64,000 nucleotides of DNA, taken from contig ML991808.1 in assembly GCA_010094025.1 (NCBI GenBank), positions 62,001 through 126,000 of the forward strand, written 5' to 3'. Below, in pieces: positions 11,942 to 23,021 of this stretch. The stretch comes from Viridothelium virens. Its lineage: Eukaryota; Ascomycota; Dothideomycetes; Trypetheliales; Trypetheliaceae. The position numbers and the translations under genes are program-made. Positions within the stretch are counted from its first letter, which is position 1; the number at the start of each line of letters is the position of its first letter. The notes beneath the pieces were generated by a model. The model did not search any database and was not told the DNA's origin. It saw nothing but the letters and a program-made list of their open reading frames with translations.

Positions 11942-13303
11942 GTTGACTAGGTTTGAAAGGTGAACAGCTGTTGAGGAAAGATGCTCTGTAGGATGCTGAA
12001 GCAAGATTGATACAGAAGAGGGCAGCTGAGGGCTAGGTCAACGGTGTTGATACAAGATGAGGGTGGAGAAGAGAAGGAAAGGTACCAGAGATGGGCACGC
12101 AGGGCTTTTGAAGCGAGACCTGGACAGGTGAATGACGAGGGCGGCACCTACCCAATCGCTCTTTTAGCGGTAGCCATGGTGCATGTGTGCCTGCTTCTCA
12201 GTTGTATCGTGTCTTCGCGCGGGGGAGCGGCAACCTTGGATCTGAAGCTTGGACCTTGCCAGACTCCATCGATATGCAATCACATCTGTGTTGGGCGGTG
12301 ATGGTGTTGCTATGGGACTAATTTGGATCCATCTCGCTTGTCCTGCCAAGCTTTTGCTGTCTGCCTGGTGATTGCTCCGGCAGCATCTAGGATACTTGAT
12401 CTGGGCCATGAAAAGTGCGCCTCCAATGTCACCAAGACCCTAAAGCAATTAACCTGGACAGCTGGAAGTCGCCGAAAACTTGATTGGAATCGGACAAAAA
12501 GTTTTACGTCCAGCTGGAGAAGCGCGTCCGTCACCAATCAATTGCAAACGCGTGAAACTTGCGGAGCCATAGCAGCAGCGCTAACATTACAAGCATTTGA
12601 AGCTAATGGGCGAGATGCAGCATCTTCCCGGTCCGTCGCACCTCTAGCCAGGAGTAAAGCCGAAATGGGTCGCGATCTGGACGCCGGATGTGCTGTCACT
12701 GGTTGGTTATGCGGAGAAGTGATGGAAGCGGTGGAAACTTCATTCCAGTTGACGTCCCATCCCGGCCGACATTTCTCCACAGCCACGGCGGACTCTTTGG
12801 CTCCTCTCACCTTCTCCATTTACATCAGACACGATGATGTGGCGGTGCGAAGCTAAAGACATCTTATCGGCAAATGTTGCTCCTCACTTCTAGTCCTTAG
12901 CTTGGTCGGGAATTATTGGAGTCGGTCTGGCCATCATGCGTCATTGATCCGTGCCTGACTGGCGCAAGTTCCCGCTCCTTCCCAGCCACCGCTTCATCGC
13001 TCCTGGGGCTTCTGGTGCTTCTGGCCGTTCTTCTCCGCCAGCATCAAGGCAGCGCCACAGGCGACCCCTGCACTACCACACTCCATCCAAGGCAACTTGC
13101 AGGCCGTGTCCAGCTGAATTGCAGTGTCAATCCCCCTCGTTCAAGCAATGCGCTGCACAAAATTGCACTCGACGTATTAGCGGACTACTGGAATCTGGAC
13201 GACTAGTCTTGCCGCTCTTGCGCAAGAGATTGAGATTGACTGAGGTCTATTGGGGATCAACTTCATTTCCCGGCGGGTAAATTCAACCAATCCCATCACC
13301 CTC
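11942..13303. other. Region upstream of CFEM and downstream of anthranilate synthase genes
   Basis: About 1.36 kb. It should contain the CFEM promoter and the 3' end of the next gene. A plus-strand frame of 177 codons (12323-12856) exists but has no recognisable domain, and I did not call it a gene. No repeats or RNA genes are seen. Confidence 0.45.
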
Positions 13304-15310
13304 TTATCCTGCTGCAAGCTCGATGTGTGCTGCCTGTCCAGCGGGAGGCTGATGCTCAGCATCCCGTAGAACTGCATCCAGGCCTCCTCGGTCCTTAGAC
13401 TCGCTCGGGACGCCCAATTCTTGTCCTTCAACGGCTTCCCTTGATCCATTCCCATCTTGGTGCTCAGGATCCGCACCCTGTCGAGGATCCTGCAGGTGCT
13501 TCTCCTCTGCCGATGCGATGCACTGCATACTTGCTCCCAGTTTGTTGATGGTTTCCATCCACTCGTCGTATGGGTCAGAGTCAAAGACGATACCGCCACC
13601 TGCTTGGAGATACGCTGCGCCATCTTTGACCACCATTGTCCGCAGTGCTATGCATGTATCCATTGCGCCTTCCGTCTGCACGCCTTGCTTTACACTGTTA
13701 TATCCGAAGTATCCCACTGCGCCAGCATAAACCCCGCGCTTCTCTTTTTCTAGTTCAGCTATCAATCGCATCGCCCGAACTTTAGGCGCGCCACTGACCG
13801 TTCCTGCCGGAAATACTGATCTGAAAATCCTGTTAGTGGGGAGTTCAATAACCGTGTGCAGGGACCATCGATGCGTACCGGAAGGCATCAAAGCGCGTCT
13901 GACCAGATCTCAGCACTCCAGAGACCTCCGAAACTAGATGTTGAACGTGAGAAAACTTTTGCACTACCATCAATCGATCAACCCTAGTCGAGAGCGGCTC
14001 TGAGACCCGGTTGATGTCATTTCGCGCGAGGTCGACCAGCATGACATGCTCGGCCCGATCCTTGAGGGAGCTACGCAACGCTTCCGCGAGAGTCTCGTCT
14101 TCTTCGAGTGTCTTGCCTCGCTTCACCGTCCCTGCGTTTGATTAGCGTCCAAAGAGCCTCATCGAACATAGCACGTGCTAAGCTACCTGCAATTGGGTGA
14201 GTAATTACTCGTCCCGACTCGGCCTTAACTAGTAGTTCTGGGCTTGCTCCAACGATCTGGAATGTCTCGCAATCAACGAAGAACAGGTAGGGGGATGGAT
14301 TCACGGTCCGGAGATGACGATAGATATTGAATGGATGCAATGATGTAGGCCGCCTGAACCGTTGTGATGGCACACATTGGATGATGTTGCCTTGTGTGAT
14401 ATGCTCTTTCAACGTACGAACATGTTTCTCGTATCCCGCCTGTCCAATATTCGATGTATACTGCTGTTTCGGGGCGATTGGTGGCTGTTTAGGCAATGGA
14501 ACGTCTTCATTCTGTAGAAGATCTACCATTCTTTGGAGTACCCCCTTGCCATCTTCATATGCTTTTTCTAAATCATCCAGGACCTGAGGCACTTTGAGAT
14601 AGGTAATGACCTTGACTGTTTGGGAGAAATGATCGACGGCGACAATGGTATCGAAGAGCATGAAGAAGCTCTCTGGAACCTTCAAGATATCCTTTTCGTC
14701 CTTCATTCCGGCTCTTGTCGTCGGCTCAAAATATCGGACGCAGTCATATCCTACGTAACCGATGGCCCCGCCCGTCAACGGCGGTAGGGTCAGTCCGGGT
14801 ATCTGGGCTTCGCGGCATTGTGATAATTCTTGCTGAAGAATTGGAAGTGGGTCGGCTTCAGCGCCGTGTCCTGGTCCAGTCTTGATTACTTTTCGAGGGT
14901 CTGCAAGAATATTCCTTGTCAGCCAATGCACCACCAATGAGATGATTATAGATACCACGCACCTGCTCCAATGAAGCTATATCTTCCTATAGTCTCAGTC
15001 GTTGGCGCACTTTCGAACAGGAATGACAATTTTGACTCCGATCTGATCTACGCTTCAACATCCAGTTCTTCCATCTGTACTGTGCTGACTCACTGACTTT
15101 GCGGACACCTTGAGGTATATCGAGGAAGGGGTGAGGAACTCGGCAGAAATTGAGGTACATAACGGTACTAGATTTGGAGGATTGGGAGTGTTGATTTCCG
15201 CCGAGAGAACTTGTCGCACTGTTTCCAGTGACGGCTGGACTACCTGCTAATAAACTGTCAGCGGATGAAAGCAATTTTCTGTGCAGCCTTGAACTAACGT
15301 TACGAGGCAT
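13304..15310 (-). CDS. TRP2: Anthranilate synthase component I
   Basis: This enzyme converts chorismate and glutamine (via its amidotransferase partner) to anthranilate, the first step of tryptophan synthesis. Exons 15310-15299, 15243-15109, 15047-14963, 14900-14187, 14131-13879 and 13820-13304 give 571 residues. Frame continuity supports the joins: [10 protein letters not shown] to [18 protein letters not shown], and [12 protein letters not shown]. Family marks are the regulatory SFLFESA near the N-terminus, [39 protein letters not shown] and [17 protein letters not shown]. The first exon would be only 12 nt (MPRN); this and the choice between two adjacent acceptors (15243 or 15246) are the weak points. 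The C-terminus runs about 65 charged residues past the usual family end. Confidence 0.9.
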
Positions 15311-15714
15311 TATAGCTCCTGCCAATTAGTCGCCCCTGTTTCCAGCTTCAAAGCAAACAAATTTCGAGTACAACACGCTTGACAAAACAGATGTGAAATT
15401 TTCGGTATTGATTGTGGTACCTTTTCGTACGTCTACGTCAAAGGGCGGAAATACAAAGAGCCATGTGACGCGGGGTTCTTACGCCCCTCACTTCCGTCCC
15501 CAGCCTCCTCTCATCAGCTTCTCGTGGACAAGTGAAGCTACCACCTCTATTGTCGCCTTTGCTATTGTCCTCGGTCCTTGCTCTCCAATTTTACTAAACT
15601 GCTAGACTTACTATCCCATGTTTTCAGTCTACCAATTTCCAGTTCAAACCCTTTTCCGAACCTCCGGCGCATCCTGATCCTTATCGCATTCAGTTCCGAA
15701 CCTGCATAAGCACA
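15311..15714. promoter_or_regulatory. Divergent promoter region, anthranilate synthase / coiled-coil protein
   Basis: About 400 bp lies between two start codons facing away from each other. The stretch before the plus-strand gene is pyrimidine-rich, as common in fungal promoters. No specific operator could be assigned. Confidence 0.45.
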
Positions 15715-16947
15715 ATGAGCGCAGAGCTCCATACTCCCCTACAGTCTCCTCAACCCCTCCTTTACCACGATTCACCTTTCTCCGACTACTTCACCGAATC
15801 ACCAATGGATTCCTCAACGCATGCTCCGACCGTAACGCAGAGAAAAGTCGTCCAACGCCTCAACAACATCGCAGCGCGTATCCTGCGCAAGGAACCCACT
15901 GAGAACACTTACGATCTTCTCCACAAGAACATCGATAGCATAGAGGAAGCACTCGGCGAAGTCGTCAGCCAAACCCGTCAGCCCGCCGACATCGGAGACT
16001 CCGGCCTCTTCATGCCAGACGACGACGACAACGACAACGCCGACGACGACCCCTTCAGCCCTCCCACCTTCTCTTCCCCTGCGCCCAGCGACAAGCCTCC
16101 CGCGGTACTTGACTCTCCTCCCCTCACCCGCACCGACAGCGCACAATCTCACTCCGAGCTGGCCCCCTCCCCCGCCTCCACCTCATCCGCCGACGCCCTC
16201 TCCAGCACCGCCCGCGCCCTCCTCACCCGCGTCACAAACGCAGCGTCCCAACTCCGATGCCGTCTCGCTGAAGTACAGCACGCGCACGATGTGCACATCG
16301 AGCAGCTCGATGCGGCGAGCCACGAGATCTTGGGTCTGCGGTCTGCGAATGAGGCGCTGAGGCAGGATCTGGCGTTTGATCATTCGGAGCTGCTGTTTTT
16401 GAAGTTGCAGCTGAGGGCGCTGGAGGTGCAGGTGAGGCCAGCGGAGGGTGAGGGGCAGGGGCAGTGGGAGAGGGAGGGGGAGAGGGAGAAGGAGAGGGAT
16501 TTTGAAAGGGATGTTGAGCGGTGGAAGAAGGATTGGGGGGATGTGGAGGGGAGGTTGAGGGAGAGGATGAGGAGGGTGGGGTGTGGTGGTGAAGTGAGGG
16601 GGGGAGACGGAGAAGATGAGGTGTGTGCGGGGTGGCGAGGGAGTGAGTGGGAAGGGGCGAGAAGTGGGGTGCAAAGTGGTGCTGTGAGGCCGATGGGTGT
16701 ACCTGGGGAAACCAAAGAAGAAGCGGAGACCGGATATGACAAGATGGGGTTAGGAGGGAGTCTGGACGGTGTACCAGATGATGGAACGGAAGATGGTACA
16801 CAGACGACGTTGGTTGGAGAGAATGGTGATGATGATGAAGTGGAGAAAAAGAAAGACGAAGATGATACGGGCCAATTGTCAAAGAAGACGCCTCTTCAGG
16901 AGTTGTGGGAGAGTTTGATGGCTTTGGCTGGGATTTCTGACTACTGA
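15715..16947 (+). CDS. Hypothetical protein with predicted coiled coil
   Basis: A single exon encodes 410 residues. The N-terminal third is Ser/Pro-rich, with a helical patch (QRKVVQRLNNIAARILRK) and an acidic run of Asp/Asn. Residues of about 160-260 look like a coiled coil (ALLTRVTNAASQLRCRLAEV, ALRQDLAFDHSELLFLKLQL), followed by a very charged Glu/Arg/Lys stretch. The C-terminus ends PLQELWESLMALAGISDY, a compact hydrophobic motif that may be a conserved terminal peptide. The coding strand is almost pure purine in parts of 16440-16620. I do not recognise a family, and a structural or scaffold role is only a guess. Confidence 0.7.
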   Translation: MSAELHTPLQSPQPLLYHDSPFSDYFTESPMDSSTHAPTVTQRKVVQRLNNIAARILRKEPTENTYDLLHKNIDSIEEALGEVVSQTRQPADIGDSGLFMPDDDDNDNADDDPFSPPTFSSPAPSDKPPAVLDSPPLTRTDSAQSHSELAPSPASTSSADALSSTARALLTRVTNAASQLRCRLAEVQHAHDVHIEQLDAASHEILGLRSANEALRQDLAFDHSELLFLKLQLRALEVQVRPAEGEGQGQWEREGEREKERDFERDVERWKKDWGDVEGRLRERMRRVGCGGEVRGGDGEDEVCAGWRGSEWEGARSGVQSGAVRPMGVPGETKEEAETGYDKMGLGGSLDGVPDDGTEDGTQTTLVGENGDDDEVEKKKDEDDTGQLSKKTPLQELWESLMALAGISDY

Positions 16948-17492
16948 AGTTGTACGATGGATGGCTGGTGCCATTTCTGAATGACGAAAACGACAGGACA
17001 TGCGAGATGGATATGACACACAATGCTGGTGTACTATGAAAACAGCAATAGTCACGAAGCGAATGTAACAACAGATTCTTAATATGAATGCGGCTTTAGC
17101 TTTCTGATTCATCAGAATGATATCTCATTCCGGGCCCTTTCTCCTGATTAGGGTCACCATGATTTCGGTAGCCTAGTCGTCAAAGCAGGTCTCCGGCTAT
17201 GAAGAAGCTCAAATGTTTGTGGGACAAGCAGGTCCACCGACCAGCATATATCTGCTAACAGAATCTCCCGTATTGTAGCGTCAGACGACGGGAGCAGGAC
17301 GCTTATTTTCATCGAGGCTTAGGTCCAAGAGCCAAAAGTCCGGCCAGCCTTCCACATGCTTTCAGCTCTTCCAAGCAGCGGATACACCCGGTTTTGAAGC
17401 ACATAGAGCCGAGGCTATGCGTACTGCTGTATCCAGTGGGCCGAGCCATGTCACAACTCGAGATTGAGAAATTTTGCGAGGCTGATGCCTTA
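16948..17492. other. Intergenic region between convergent genes
   Basis: This holds the 3' ends of the coiled-coil gene and the HIT zinc-finger gene. No coding frame with family features is visible. Confidence 0.5.
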
Positions 17493-18113
17493 TCACTCAC
17501 TGACGCTTCTGCTCTCTATGCGGGATCTGGTGCCGTACTTCAGCGTAATCAAATCGACAAACTCCCTCATGCCCTCATCAGATTCATGGGTTCCACGGAG
17601 ATGGTCCAAAGCATCTCCATGGCCTTGCTCTGGCGTCCATGGGCCCCGGCGTCTTTGCCTGGCACGATCTCTAAAAGACCCTCTACCTCCTCGGGCTCTG
17701 TAAGATCGCTGTGGTCTATCCTCGGTCGGCTCTAGAGAAGCTTTCCAGATAGATTTGAGCTGAGATTTGAGATTCGGATATTTGGCGAGAAGACGCAAGA
17801 AATCTGGCGATTTTTCAAGGCTCGCGAAATTGGGTACTTCGGGCTGCTGATATTGTGCAACGTGCTCCTCAGAAGCTTGGAATGCTCGGGGCTCTGCAGT
17901 TGACATATTTGCATCATCCTGCTTGCTATCTTCTGGTTTGGCTTGGTCTCTACACTGCTGCTTGTGTGTTTTGAAGCAGCCTATCGAACAGCTTGGAAAA
18001 TAGATAAGCACGGGATTGTCGAAAAGGGATAGATGGGCTCACTAAGGTATTCTGCATTGAGGACATTTGTATTTGGAAGGCTGCTCATCACACACTTTGC
18101 AATGGCTAGTCAT
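17493..18113 (-). CDS. HIT-type zinc finger protein (Hit1/ZNHIT3-like)
   Basis: Exons 18113-18043 and 17991-17493 give 189 residues. The join restores the HIT finger: HCKVC, KYKCPQC, then IPYCSIGC, FKTHKQQC, which gives the treble-clef zinc ligands in order. HIT-finger proteins such as yeast Hit1 and human ZNHIT3 help assemble box C/D snoRNPs. The later segment LRLLAKYPNLKSQLKSIW followed by LEPTED resembles the conserved helical part of that group. An Arg/Gly-rich patch (SYRARGGRGSFRDRARQRR) lies near residue 125. Assignment to the HIT1/ZNHIT3 group rather than another HIT protein is likely but not proven. It is divergent from COX11. Confidence 0.82.
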
Positions 18114-18791
18114 GTCGTTGCCGAATTGCTCTGTTTCTCTTTTGCTGGGAATGGAACTACAGTCATGCGAAAAAAGTATCCGCTCGCTGGTGCGGGAAGA
18201 TTACTGGGGGTTGCCCGGACACTTTTGTCCTCCTACTGTAAGTACAGTGATACGTCTGAAATTTCTGACAGATGTTAGATAATTGCCTACGATTGGTCCA
18301 GTTGAAGGTGACCGCCGTTGCTCTAGTCAATACATTTACGAGAGGGTCCCGGACAGCTTAGCGTCCATCTATTCGAGCTCTGAATTTATCCGATACTTGT
18401 GGGTTGCGTGAAAAAATTGTGAAGAGGTGTTGAACAGAGGACTGATAGAAATGGAGGTAGCTTAAATTTATTCGTCGATCTTCTGGCTAATATAGAAATA
18501 TGACTATCGTGCTCCGATAAAAATACTCCAGCCCTTTTGACGTTTCCTTCTTTTCTATTCCCCTTGACCCGTTCCTATTGAGCTATCCTCAAAGCTCCGA
18601 AACCTGTAGAGGTAGAAACTGTCGACTCCGAGGCCGCGCATTCGCAGAATTACCTTAATAGGTCTAGGGTAGACTGGGGGCAAATGCCTGGCCGATGAGA
18701 TCTCATTGGCTGCTTTTTTTGATTCTTACATCGTCATTGTAAACCTCCAAACAACGACAATCTTTTAACTCATGCTGAGCACCTTCAAAAG
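18114..18791. promoter_or_regulatory. Divergent promoter region, HIT finger / COX11
   Basis: About 680 bp separates the two start codons. No ORF with family features, repeat or RNA gene is seen. The part before COX11 is T-rich. Confidence 0.4.
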
Positions 18792-19745
18792 ATGGCTTCT
18801 CCACTCATATGGAGGGTTTCGTCTTTAGCAAGATGCTCAAAACCGTCGTATACTCCATACATATGCAATACCTGCCGCGTCACCGCTCGCCAACTCAAAA
18901 GTTTGAGATTACCTCCATCAAGAAATGTACAATCAACCTCGAGGGCGAGCCAAAATGCCACTCCAACGATGGAGCAGCTTCTGAATCAATACAAGAATAG
19001 AAACAATAATACGCTGTTCGCCCTGCCCTCGCCTACTTTTTAGACCTGAATTTGACTGTATACTAGATATTACACTCTGAGTGTCATTCTCGGGACAGTT
19101 GCTCTTTCGTATGGGTCAGTACCCATGTACAAAATGGTTAGCAATACATCAATATCTTGCTGAGCAAAAGTTGACATAAACCATCACAGATATGCCAAAC
19201 TACTGGCTGGGGAGGGCAGCCCATCAAGTCGTCTGCCCACGGTTCCGTCACCTCCGACCCAAGTACTCGCCTCACGCCTGTTGAGGGAAGCCGGCGACTT
19301 CGCATAACATTCAATGGCTCTGTTTCAGATGTACTGCCATGGAAATTCACTCCCCAGCAACGCGAAGTGCGGGTCCTGCCCGGAGAGACGGCGTTGGCAT
19401 TCTATACTGCTAAAAACAAAGGCGATGAGGATATTATTGGAGTAGCCACATATAGTGTGACTCCTGGACAGGTTGCACCTTACTTCAGCAAGATACAATG
19501 CTTTTGCTTTGAAGAGCAGAGGTTGAACAGGGGCGAGACCGTTGATATGCCAGTGTTCTTTTACATCGACCCGGAATTCTTGAACGATCCGAATATGAAA
19601 GGGATTGATACAATAACTCTGAGCTATACATTCTTCAGTAAGATCCTTCCCATGACGATCAATCTCTGTAGAACAACTGGCTTACAACAACACTATAGAG
19701 GCTAAATACGATAAGGACGGTCACCTGACACCTGTTGCTAATTAA
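18792..19745 (+). CDS. COX11: Cytochrome c oxidase assembly protein COX11/CtaG
   Basis: COX11 delivers copper to the CuB site of Cox1 at the mitochondrial inner membrane. Exons 18792-19015, 19067-19136, 19190-19637 and 19699-19745 give 262 residues. The N-terminus is a basic, Ser/Arg-rich presequence. A single membrane segment follows (YTLSVILGTVALSYGSVPMY), then CQTTGWGGQP, the copper-binding pair in KIQCFCFEEQRLNRGE (cysteines near residues 202 and 204), DMPVFFYIDPEF, and the end LSYTFFKAKYD. All joins are in frame. The first donor, gttcgc, is unusual, but the frame requires it. Length and order match the family. Confidence 0.95.
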
Positions 19746-19818
19746 TCTCTGTCGCACCGCACCCTGCTTGGTCAGGTTGAGAGTCTCCCAATATAGACCA
19801 AAGTGAATAATATCAACG

Positions 19819-20282
19819 ATGCGTGTCAAACTTGACTGGACAACTGGCTTGCCCGTAAGACTATCCCATCCGGGTCTCGACTGGCCTCGCACTCTCTGTC
19901 GGAATGGTTCCGACCCATAGACCACTGAAAGCAGGCCACGCACCGGGGAGACATTGCGATCTCGAGCGACCTGCAGCACCTGGAGGGCTCCACCAATCCC
20001 TCGTACGTCCTTCGCGAACTTATCACCCAGACGAAAGGGGAGTTTGTCGATGTAGACCTCGTATGTGGGTCACTGGATGCGTATTTGTACACAAGTTTAA
20101 CACAACTCAGCCCGGATACGCCTTTATCTTCGCATAAACAGCTTCCATATAAGTCTGCTCGCGTGGGAGTGGGCAAAGGAGTGCTTAAGGACGGAGACTA
20201 CTTTTTCGTCAGCTTTGAACTCGAAACGAGAGACGGCGGATTGTTAAGCGGGATAGGATTTTGGTTGGAGGATAACCCGTAG
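19819..20282 (+). CDS. Small hypothetical protein just downstream of COX11
   Basis: Exons 19819-19854 and 19932-20282 give 128 residues. The second exon reads 117 codons without a stop and has ordinary globular composition: DIAISSDLQHLEGSTN, YVLRELITQTKGEFVDVDL, ARVGVGKGVLKDGDYFFVSF and GIGFWLEDNP at the end. The start, MRVKLDWTTGLP, is the first ATG that splices in frame. There is no signal peptide, membrane segment or family that I recognise. The COX11 stop is only 73 bp upstream, so an alternative is that the two share a transcript. The real start is the least certain part. Confidence 0.6.
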
Positions 20283-20819
20283 GCTCTTTCTTAGGACCAA
20301 TCCACAAGCCAAGGCATCAGCGTCACAGTGCCGAGTATAGCACTTTGTATATTAGCTTGGATATTGCCACACTTTAGCTAGGCTTATTGAAGTCTATTGA
20401 TGCATTCTTTTCCTTTATCAGTCTATATACCTGCGAACCGTGAACGTAGCTTGACGAAATTAGACCTCCATTACTTAGCAGTTGGATCCCCGTTCTGAAG
20501 AGAAGAAAAAAGCTATTTGATAGAATTAGACAATTCAACATAGCTCCGAAAATAATCCCTAAAGAATAAAAACTCATATCAATTTATATATCAGAGGCGA
20601 TTACACTGCACGCAAAGTTTTAAAATGGAAAACATGGGCTACGAAGATCAACTTTCCCCAAGTTTGACCTGAAGTCGAACACACTCAACTTTCGCAATTC
20701 CCCAGACAACATCGAAAAGAACAAACCCCTCTAAGTCAGCCTGTTTGATACATCACTGATAAAATCTCCACCGTGGCAATTTCTACACCTCATCTCACTC
20801 AAACAAAACAAAAAAAGAA
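20283..20819. other. Intergenic region upstream of CTF8
   Basis: About 540 bp, AT-rich in its first half (many A/T runs near 20380-20600). It likely holds the CTF8 promoter. No coding or repeat signal is seen. Confidence 0.4.
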
Positions 20820-21263
20820 ATGCCCAGCATCCCCATCTACCCTCCTAACCCTAACTCCTCCCCCTCCCTCACCAGCAGCACTAATCCCCTCCCACCCCTC
20901 CTCCACACCCCCACCGGCCTCGCCATCCTCGAGATCCAAGGCACCATCAACTTCCCCTCCAATCCCAATCCCGATCCCACTCCCAACCTCACTCCCACCT
21001 CATCGTCCACGCCTAGTATCCCCATCGGCCACCTCGTCTTCCCCGACGACGCCTCGACTGAAGGCCGGGACACCAGCGGCAAGCACGATAGGCGCGTCTA
21101 CCTGTATGTTGGGAAGCACCAGCGGCTGACGGGCGAGATGCGCGAGTTAGGGAAGCCGTTGGGGGTTCTGCGGAAGAGGGAGAGGGGGGAGGAGCTGGAG
21201 ATCGTGGAGGTGGTGCGGTGGAAGGTGATGTTTGCGAGTCGGCCGGAGCCGGTGGGGGAGTAG
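20820..21263 (+). CDS. CTF8: Chromosome transmission fidelity protein 8
   Basis: Ctf8 is a small subunit of the Ctf18 alternative clamp loader, which acts with PCNA in sister-chromatid cohesion and fork checkpoint signalling. The single exon encodes 147 residues, close to the fungal norm. A Pro/Ser-rich N-terminus leads to GLAILEIQGTINFP, a variable loop, IGHLVFPD, and the signature end VYLYVGKHQRLTGEM, LGKPLGVLRK, LEIVEVVRWKVMFASRPEP. The first half uses C-ending codons and the last third G-ending codons. Confidence 0.9.
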   Translation: MPSIPIYPPNPNSSPSLTSSTNPLPPLLHTPTGLAILEIQGTINFPSNPNPDPTPNLTPTSSSTPSIPIGHLVFPDDASTEGRDTSGKHDRRVYLYVGKHQRLTGEMRELGKPLGVLRKRERGEELEIVEVVRWKVMFASRPEPVGE

Positions 21264-21802
21264 GATGGCAAGCGGGAGAGGCTTGATGGAAGAGGGATTA
21301 TGAGCTTGATGGATGGCTTCTGCTCAGAGTCGTGGCGCACTGCGAAAGTACCATGACGGTATCGATGAGCTCCTACATGGATTGACTTGGTAGTTGCGTG
21401 GTGACGATCCTAGGAGATTTCAGGAGAGTGTCGGATTGGCCCGTACGGATCGGAACGTGCAGTGGAGCAGGTGGGTACGAAAGTCGTGAAGCCTTGGAGT
21501 AAGAAGTATGTTGGCTAATCGGAGGCCTTCTAGAAATCCACAGTGGACGATAACGAGTGCCACAGGGCATGCAAGCCTCCGAGGTGCGCATCTTCCGAAA
21601 GACTAGGCAATTCACGGCAGGGCATGCGGAGACAGTGAGCCAAGTGTACGCTCGTACTTCGATTATGTGATTACTCTGAATGACAGGTCCATTAGGATTG
21701 CCTCTGTATCGCCAGTACGCGTAACTCTGAGCTCGTTCATTTGAATGCTATTAAGGTATCTTTGGAAATATCAATGCTCCGACGACCATGCCCAATAATG
21801 AC
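21264..21802. other. Intergenic region between convergent genes
   Basis: It holds the 3' ends of CTF8 and the next minus-strand gene. No coding or RNA feature is supported. Confidence 0.4.
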
Positions 21803-23021
21803 CTATGATGCATGCACAACCTCTCTCATCTTATCCAAGAGTGTCCACCGAAAACTCTTCTTCCGCTTAGCCTTCTTCTGTGCATCCAGCATCTCCTGCT
21901 CTCTTTCCCTCCTCTCCCGTGCCAGTGCTTCGATCCTCTCCTGCTCTCGCAGCTGCTCCAACCACTCTCGATGACGTTCTGCTGCCGTTACACCATCTTG
22001 TCTTGTTGCCACGGCATCTGTCCAACGCGATGACTTCTTTCTGCGCGCCGACTGCGGCTCAATTGGTGATGGCCGCCTGTTCTCCTTATTCTCCGTGGGT
22101 GACTGTGCTAAAGCATCGCCATGACTTGCTGATCGAGGCTTGACTTTCAGGTCTGGACGAGTGGCACCTGGGGGTACACGAACGGACTGGGTTCTGCGAG
22201 AGATAGATTGCGCTCGCATCTCATCCATCATGTCGTGTTTGCTCCTGAACCGTGAGAGCGGGTGTGTGCTATGGAAGTCGTCACCACATTGGCTGCGCTG
22301 AGTCCAATCAGGTCGATCCTTGTATTCCAAAGGTGGTCGAGGGAAGGGGGGGTCTACGACGTCTGGCACGTCATCCAATTCTTCGATCGCAAGCTCGTCG
22401 CGTTCGACAGGCTCAAGACCGGGATAGTATGGGTTCGGGTGTTGCGGTCCGTTATGAAGCTCCTCAAACACCATCGTGTGGGGTCGAACGTGGAGAGAGC
22501 GTGGCGAGGTTGTCGCTAGGAATGCGGATATTGAGGAGTTCGGCTTGAACTTGGAGGATGAAACTTGGAACGATGGGTGGCTTCCTGAGCTCACAGGTGC
22601 AGCAGTCTGTGGTCGGATTGGGACGTCAACATCTCGATGTTCTAGCGATGTCTTTGCGGTCTCGTATCTCGTCTCACTCTCCAGCTCTAGTACGGGTGGG
22701 ATGAAGTTGTCGACCGGGATAGAGCGCTGGCCATTATTCCCAATACAGAGTGAACTCCGCTTCAAACGTCTTGCTTTGTTGCTATTTGCGTCCAGTCTCG
22801 CCTGCTCAAGACGACGAGCAAGCTCATCCGGGTCGAAGGGCTCATCCTTCCGGACCGGCTTCGCTGGGAGAGCAGATGCTTGATCTTTATTGGGAGGATG
22901 TGAGGATCGACGACCAGGTGATAACGCTCGTCGCTGTGGTGTGTTAGCATTGAGGTCCTGGTGGAAGAAGATCTTGGAAATATTCTACACCGCATACCGC
23001 TGGTCTTGTAAATACTGCCAT
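21803..23021 (-). CDS. Hypothetical charged protein
   Basis: Most of the gene is one long open exon on the minus strand (22972-21803). It encodes a disordered, Pro/Ser/Arg-rich protein ending in a long charged helix (HREWLEQLREQERIEALARE, REREQEMLDAQKKAKRKKSF). The open frame extends upstream to about IFFHQDLNANTPQRRAL. The best start I can build is ATG at 23021 with a 43-nt intron (23015-22973), giving 391 residues, but the first exon would be just six nt. A later start is possible. No known domain is seen. A basic patch (SARRKKSSRW) precedes the helix. Confidence 0.6.

Noticed and set aside
12323-12856. 177-codon plus-strand frame
   Set aside because: It has no domain, its composition shifts randomly, and it overlaps the likely CFEM promoter. 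I take it as chance.
16183-17071. Long Pro/Ser/His-rich minus-strand frames
   Set aside because: They mirror the purine-rich coding strand of the 15715 gene and show no domain.
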